The position numbers and the translations under genes are program-made. 54,864 bases of DNA from Anaerophilus nitritigenes (GTDB lineage: Bacteria > Bacillota > Clostridia > Peptostreptococcales > Thermotaleaceae), in NCBI RefSeq assembly GCF_004138215.1, contig NZ_RYYS01000016.1, forward strand, positions 1-54,864, given 5' to 3'. The first letter of the stretch is position 1; each line of letters begins with the position of its first letter. The notes under the pieces were generated by a model that was not told the origin of the DNA, ran no database searches, and saw only the letters and a list, made by a program, of their open reading frames with translations. This document shows, piece after piece, positions 50,547 to 54,864 of the stretch.

Positions 50547-52676
50547 ATGGAAAAAACAATACAGACTGTACTCAAACAAATAAAATCTTTAGATAAAACA
50601 GAGTCTGATGATATAGTAGAGTTATGTAAAATATTTTTTTTAAAAAAGTTTGGAAAGAATATTTTTAGTCAATTAAGTATGGATGTAGACGAAAAATTGC
50701 AAGGAAAAATACAATGGGATACAATAAAAGATTTATATTTTGACTTTAGTAGCTTTAGTAAGCAATATGAAAAAACTATTTCTTTAATAGATAAGGAAAA
50801 AACAGGAAGCTTCTATACTCCAGAATATATAGTAGACTATATTGTAGAAGAAAGTTTGCTGTATTACTTTGAAAAGAAAACAGGATATATAAAAGAAAAG
50901 ATCAAAGTATTTTTAACAGGAGAAGATTCATTAGAAAAAAAAGAAATTGAGAATCTTCTTTATTGGATAGATAAAGTAAAAATTATAGATATGGCTTGTG
51001 GAACAGGATTTTTCTTAATAGGATCCTTTAAAAAAATATTTAAATATAAAAAAAGAATTTACAAGTCATTATATAAAAAAACAGATGATTTTTTTATTAA
51101 AAAATATATTGTAGAAAATAATTTATTTGGAATAGATATTCAAAAAAATCCAATCATTATTTTAAAATTGGTATTGCTTTCTTTAGTATATGAAAATGAA
51201 AAAAGTTTTATAGATTTTTTACCTTATTTAAACATTATACAAGGAGATAGTTTAATAGAAGATGTATTTTTAAAATGGGGAACATTTCATATTGTTTTAG
51301 GAAATCCACCTTATTTAGGGGAAAAAGGGAATAAATCAATTTTTGATGCATTAAAAGATACTTCTTTTGGAAAAAAATATTATGAGGGTAAGATGGACTA
51401 CTTTTATTTTTTTATTTATAGAGCAATGGAACTTTTAGAAAAGGACGGAATACTTTCTTATATAACTACTAATTATTTCTTGACAGCTGATGGAGCTTGT
51501 AAATTAAGAAATTTTATAAAAGAGAATACCACATTTTTGCAAATTATTAATTTCAATGATTATGAGATCTTTAAGGAAGCTAAAGGACAACATAATATGA
51601 TATTTTTTCTTAGAGAAGGATATGATGAATCTTGTCCTATTCAAATTCAATATATAACAGAAAAAAATATTGGTTCAAAGGAACTTTATGGTCATCTTTA
51701 TGAAGATAAAAGTCAAAAAATAAAAAAGTATACATTAGATCAACAACAAAGTATTTATGGAGAAAATGGACATATTTTCATAGAAGAAAATAATGATTAT
51801 AGATTTATTTTAGAAAAAATTTATAAAAAATCTAATTGTAATTTAGAATCCTTATGTTATATTAATCAAGGAATTGTCAGCGGAGCAGATAAAGTAACAA
51901 AAGAGATGATACAAAGAAAAATTCCTTCTAAAGAGTTACAAACTAGAAATATTGTAATAGACCAAGGGATCTTTGTACTCTCTAAAGAAGAGGTCGCTTC
52001 TTTAGAGCTTTTGAAATCTCATTATGTAAAGCCTATGTATAAAAATAGTGATATACAAAGATATACAGTAAATATAAATCCTAAAAAATATATTTTATAC
52101 ATCTTAGATAATACTTTTATAAAAACACAAAGATGTGAAAAAATTTTACAATATCTTTTGAAGTATAAACCTGTACTGGAAAAAAGAAGAGAGACTCTTA
52201 AAGGAACACGAAAATGGTATGCTCTTCAATGGCCGAGAAAACAAGAAATATTTGAAAACGAAAAAATTATTGTTCCTCATAGAGCAAAAGAGAACAAATT
52301 TGCTTTTCATAATGGTTCATGGTATGCTAGTGCAGATGTTTATTTTTTGACAAAAAAAGATGATGATGTAGATTTAAAAATATTATTAGGATTTTTGAAT
52401 TCTAAGATTGTATATTTTTGGCTTTATAATAGAGGAAAAAGAAAAGGAGAGTATTTAGAGCTTTATGCAACACCTTTAAAACATATACCTATCCTTTGGC
52501 CAATTGATGGACAAGATGCTCAAAGAATAAAAAAATTGACAAACAAGATGATTCAAAAAGGTGAAAATCCTATAGATCAGAATCATATAGATCAAATTTT
52601 ATATAAAATTTATGGTTTTACTCAAAAGGAAATAGAAATGGTAGAAGCTTTGTATTATAGAAATATAGGAATATAG
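50547..52676 (+). CDS. N6-adenine DNA methyltransferase, Eco57I/TaqI-C type, apparently orphan
   Basis: 709 residues. A SAM-binding motif I DMACGTGFFL starts at D148, and the N6-adenine motif IV NPPY is at 253-256. The middle is an Eco57I-type methylase region (GKMDYFYFFIYRAMELLEKDGILSYITTNYFLTADGACKLR). The C-terminal about 280 residues (from about 430) form the TaqI-C-like target recognition part (YINQGIVSGADK, YTVNINPKKYILYI, KWYALQWPRKQEIFENEKIIVPHR, WYASADVYFLT). No PD-(D/E)xK nuclease motif is visible in the N-terminal 90 residues and no endonuclease is adjacent. This recalls the orphan methylase CamA of C. difficile in architecture; target and orthology are unknown. Confidence 0.85.
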   Translation: MEKTIQTVLKQIKSLDKTESDDIVELCKIFFLKKFGKNIFSQLSMDVDEKLQGKIQWDTIKDLYFDFSSFSKQYEKTISLIDKEKTGSFYTPEYIVDYIVEESLLYYFEKKTGYIKEKIKVFLTGEDSLEKKEIENLLYWIDKVKIIDMACGTGFFLIGSFKKIFKYKKRIYKSLYKKTDDFFIKKYIVENNLFGIDIQKNPIIILKLVLLSLVYENEKSFIDFLPYLNIIQGDSLIEDVFLKWGTFHIVLGNPPYLGEKGNKSIFDALKDTSFGKKYYEGKMDYFYFFIYRAMELLEKDGILSYITTNYFLTADGACKLRNFIKENTTFLQIINFNDYEIFKEAKGQHNMIFFLREGYDESCPIQIQYITEKNIGSKELYGHLYEDKSQKIKKYTLDQQQSIYGENGHIFIEENNDYRFILEKIYKKSNCNLESLCYINQGIVSGADKVTKEMIQRKIPSKELQTRNIVIDQGIFVLSKEEVASLELLKSHYVKPMYKNSDIQRYTVNINPKKYILYILDNTFIKTQRCEKILQYLLKYKPVLEKRRETLKGTRKWYALQWPRKQEIFENEKIIVPHRAKENKFAFHNGSWYASADVYFLTKKDDDVDLKILLGFLNSKIVYFWLYNRGKRKGEYLELYATPLKHIPILWPIDGQDAQRIKKLTNKMIQKGENPIDQNHIDQILYKIYGFTQKEIEMVEALYYRNIGI

Positions 52677-52805
52677 AAATTAAAAGTTTAAATCATAAAT
52701 CACAAAATGAAAAAAATAGAATATTATGTATTGAAAATACAAGGGCTACAGTAATGAAGACCAAAAAAAGTTATATAGTCCCTTAAATGGAAAGGAGGCT
52801 ATATT

Positions 52806-54074
52806 TTGCAAACATTGAATATTTTCTTTCCTACGCAAAGTTTAAGAGACTATTATATGAAAAAGATTTTTCATTTTAAAGAAAAAATTTATGAGCAAAA
52901 TATATCTATTTGGGGAGTAAAAAGTATTCAATTTCGGAAACAATATAGAAAAATTCCTGGATATTGGGTGAAAATCAAATTAAATGATGAAGGAAATGGA
53001 GAAGTTGCAAAAAATCATATTTATAAAAATATTCCTTGCTTCTGGATAGAAGATCAATTGTTTTTTCCTAAAACATTTATTTCTCAAAAAGAAATGGAAC
53101 AAATGTGGATTCAAAAATACAAGTTGAGAAAAGTGGCTTTTAATTCAGATGCTTGGAAAATTTTCTTTGAAGAAGGAAAAGTACATCTACAAGCAGGAAG
53201 AATGGATATTGCAAAAGTTGCTTTTTTATGTATATATAAAAACAATCCATTTTTTTTAAAAAAATATAAAAGATATTATGTATTTGAAGATTTAGCATAT
53301 TATTATGAAGAAAAAGGAGAACTTCATGAGAGTATTCGTTGTTTAAAAATTCAACAGAAGTTACAGCCAGATTCATCAGAGGCATATTTAAATATGAGTA
53401 ATTTTTTGTTGATGCATGGTTTGTATGAAGAAGGAATTCAGATATGCAAAAAAGCATTAGAAATCAATCCAAAAGATGATCATTTAGTAAATAATTTGAT
53501 TGTTGCATATATGAATTGTGGATATTTTGAAAGTGCAGTTTTGTATTTAGAAGAACGTATTGAACAATATCCAAATCACCCATTGAATTGGAAATTGATA
53601 GGGGATATTTTATTTCAAATTGGAAAAGATAAAGCTGCAATTATATGTTTTGAAAAAGCTCTAGATTTAGATTTAGAGGATGTATGGAATATAAAAGATG
53701 ATATTTATTATAGCTTAGCTATCGCTTATCAAGAAACTTCAAATTATCATAAAGCCATTGAATATTATGAAAAGTTCATAAAAGAAAATGAAATGGATAC
53801 CGTTATTTTAATGAATTTGACAAAATTATATGGTAAAGATTTGAAACAATATGATCAAGCTGTATATTATGGGCAAAACCTAGTGCAAAAATATCCAGAA
53901 AATGGGTATGGACATCATAATTTAGGGTTAGTTTATTTAAGTATAGGAGAGTTTGAAAAAGCAAAATGGCATCTTTATAAAGCAAAACAAATTCTTCCTA
54001 ACTATCTTCCAGTATATGAGGCAATTTCAAAATTGAAAATAGAAACAATAAAAAAGCAAGTCATTAAAAATTGA
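52806..54074 (+). CDS. TPR-repeat protein
   Basis: 422 residues from a TTG start after aaaggaggct. An N-terminal non-repeat part (about 1-130, TLNIFFPTQSLRDYYMKKIF...) is followed by tandem tetratricopeptide repeats (about 160-410) with the usual W/G/Y and A/P positions (RCLKIQQKLQPDSSEAYLNMSNFLL, ICKKALEINPKDDHLVNNLIVAYMNCG, CFEKALDLDLEDVWNIKDDIYYSLAIAY, KAKQILPNYLPVYEAI). It is a protein-interaction scaffold with no enzymatic domain. A terminator overlaps the stop codon. Confidence 0.85.
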   Translation: MQTLNIFFPTQSLRDYYMKKIFHFKEKIYEQNISIWGVKSIQFRKQYRKIPGYWVKIKLNDEGNGEVAKNHIYKNIPCFWIEDQLFFPKTFISQKEMEQMWIQKYKLRKVAFNSDAWKIFFEEGKVHLQAGRMDIAKVAFLCIYKNNPFFLKKYKRYYVFEDLAYYYEEKGELHESIRCLKIQQKLQPDSSEAYLNMSNFLLMHGLYEEGIQICKKALEINPKDDHLVNNLIVAYMNCGYFESAVLYLEERIEQYPNHPLNWKLIGDILFQIGKDKAAIICFEKALDLDLEDVWNIKDDIYYSLAIAYQETSNYHKAIEYYEKFIKENEMDTVILMNLTKLYGKDLKQYDQAVYYGQNLVQKYPENGYGHHNLGLVYLSIGEFEKAKWHLYKAKQILPNYLPVYEAISKLKIETIKKQVIKN

Positions 54075-54085
54075 CTTGCTTTTTT
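54054..54085 (+). terminator. Terminator of the TPR gene
   Basis: aagcaagtca pairs with tgacttgctt, then a T-run. It starts inside the last codons. Confidence 0.85.
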
Positions 54086-54123
54086 ATTGTTTCTATGAGA
54101 ATTTTTTATTCTAATTAATAATG

Positions 54124-54159
54124 AACCAACTACAATGTAACGATACATTATAGTTGGTT
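54124..54159. terminator. Hairpin before the ECF gene promoter
   Basis: aaccaactacaatgta (54124-54139) pairs with tacattatagttggtt (54144-54159) with one mismatch, followed by a T-rich stretch. It may be a second terminator, or an operator just upstream of the promoter. Confidence 0.55.
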
Positions 54160-54165
54160 TTATAG

Positions 54166-54194
54166 TTTACATAGATACTATTCTGTGTTATAAT
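54166..54194 (+). promoter_or_regulatory. Sigma-A promoter of the ECF gene
   Basis: TTTACA (54166-54171), 17-base spacer, TATAAT (54189-54194) with extended TGT. The short 5' leader (about 40 bases) has no room for a riboswitch; gaaggagg lies before the ATG. Confidence 0.85.
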
Positions 54195-54242
54195 CAATTT
54201 GAAAAAATATAAATAGATACAATTTGAAGGAGGAACGATACA

Positions 54243-54782
54243 ATGAACAAAATGAATATAAGACAATTAACCATGACAGGATTGATGACTGCATTAGTTT
54301 TAGTAGGTACTATGTTAATTCAGGTACCAACTCCTACAAAAGGATATATTCACATTGGTGATAGTATGGTATATCTTAGTGGTATATTATTAGGACCAGT
54401 TTTAGGAAGTATTGCTGCTGCTATTGGGTCTTTGTTTGCGGATGTATTTTCTTCTTATTTTATATATGCACCTGCAACTTTTGTGATTAAAGGGTTAGAT
54501 GCTTTGATAGTAGGTTATATCTATCATAAGATAGTAAAAGAAAATGATGGAGTATCTAAAAAACTAGTAGCTTTTTCTTTTTCAGTGATTGTAGGATCAG
54601 TAGTGATGGTGGGTGGATATTTGTTGTTTGAAAGTATATTGTATGGATTTAAGGGAGCGGTAGTGGGTATTGTAGGAAATATTACTCAAGGAATTGGAGG
54701 AGGAATTCTTGCAGCTCCTCTTATGATTGCATTAGATAAAGTGAAATTTTTTCAAAAATTAAAAATACATTATAATAAATAA
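54243..54782 (+). CDS. ECF transporter S component (PF07155-like)
   Basis: 179 residues with five or six hydrophobic segments: TMTGLMTALVLVGTMLIQV, GDSMVYLSGILLGPVLGSIAAAIGSLFADVF, YFIYAPATFVIKGLDALIVGYIY, AFSFSVIVGSVVMVGGYLL and AVVGIVGNITQGIGGGILAAPLMIAL. The pattern (GDSxVYLSGILLGP, APxTFxIKGL) is that of energy-coupling-factor S components of the PF07155/COG4720 group, which capture a vitamin-type substrate and dock on a shared ECF module encoded elsewhere. Substrate cannot be read from sequence. An own promoter and ribosome site are present; the gene is complete. Confidence 0.85.
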   Translation: MNKMNIRQLTMTGLMTALVLVGTMLIQVPTPTKGYIHIGDSMVYLSGILLGPVLGSIAAAIGSLFADVFSSYFIYAPATFVIKGLDALIVGYIYHKIVKENDGVSKKLVAFSFSVIVGSVVMVGGYLLFESILYGFKGAVVGIVGNITQGIGGGILAAPLMIALDKVKFFQKLKIHYNK

Positions 54783-54800
54783 AGCTTCGTGAGAAGCTTT
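54781..54800 (+). terminator. Hairpin after the ECF gene
   Basis: aaagcttc (54781-54788) pairs with gaagcttt (54793-54800) around gtga. The following bases are not a clear T-run, so it is a weak terminator candidate. The last 60 bases of the window hold nothing else recognisable. Confidence 0.5.
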
Positions 54801-54864
54801 AGCTTATAGACAAAGTCATAAAAAACGTCACTAAATTTTCAAATTTGGAAAATATATAGAAACG

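Noticed and set aside
50547-52676. Type IIG restriction-modification enzyme
   Set aside because: No PD-(D/E)xK-like motif is visible in the short N-terminal region before the methylase domain; kept only as an alternative to be tested.
54195-54242. Vitamin riboswitch before the ECF gene
   Set aside because: The distance from the -10 to the start codon is only about 48 bases and it contains no TPP, FMN or other riboswitch motif.
1-54864. CRISPR array, tRNA, rRNA or complete insertion sequence
   Set aside because: No regularly spaced repeats, cloverleaf sequences, rRNA motifs or transposase genes were seen; the only recombinases are of the tyrosine phage/Xer type.

Overview
The window is AT-rich DNA from a low-GC, spore-forming, S-layer-type member of the Clostridia. 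Evidence for this is the dense Shine-Dalgarno pattern (aggagg/aggtgat), frequent TTG and GTG starts, an SLH-domain amidase, a GlnK/GlnL-type two-component system, a SigG-like promoter and an ECF vitamin transporter. I cannot name the genus from sequence alone.

Region 1 (about 1-35.6 kb) is the middle and right part of a siphovirus-type prophage whose left end lies outside the window. Early genes (Nmad1-like, ssb, two tiny ORFs) are followed by two tandem tyrosine recombinases and an ArpU-type late regulator. The late promoter region carries three GAAC motifs spaced 22 and 11 bp apart. Late genes run in one direction: terS, terL, portal, Mu-F/SPP1-gp7-like head protein, XkdF-type protease/scaffold, major capsid, connector and neck genes, Ig-decorated major tail protein, tail chaperones joined by a probable -1 frameshift, TP901-type tape measure, Dit, NlpC/P60 tail hub, a long series of tail-tip and fibre genes, then holin, SLH amidase and LLH holin. 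Several accessory elements sit among the structural genes. These are an EndoU nuclease domain fused to the head protein with an overlapping small gene that looks like its immunity protein, a HExxH zincin domain fused to a duplicated tail-fibre N-terminus next to a Cys-rich small protein, and a membrane/PH-like moron with its own promoter and terminator between tape measure and Dit.

Region 2 (about 35.7-39.0 kb) lies between the lysis cassette and the host gene nadE. It holds a two-gene operon with its own promoter: an NA37/NdpA nucleoid-associated protein homologue and a 510-residue protein with three C-terminal membrane segments. It is flanked by small promoter-hairpin units and by gene debris. 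It is the best candidate here for an undescribed defence or superinfection system.

Region 3 (39.1-54.9 kb) is chromosomal. It contains nadE, a structured RNA candidate, a lipoprotein, gltS with a GlnK-GlnL-type sensor/regulator pair and a GlnL-box-like element in front of gltS, a duplicated-P-loop ATPase whose second P-loop is lost and which has a SigG-like promoter, an AlaX-type tRNA editing protein, unknown genes, an apparently orphan N6-adenine DNA methyltransferase of the Eco57I/TaqI-C type, a TPR protein and an ECF S component. No tRNA, rRNA, CRISPR array or complete insertion sequence was seen.
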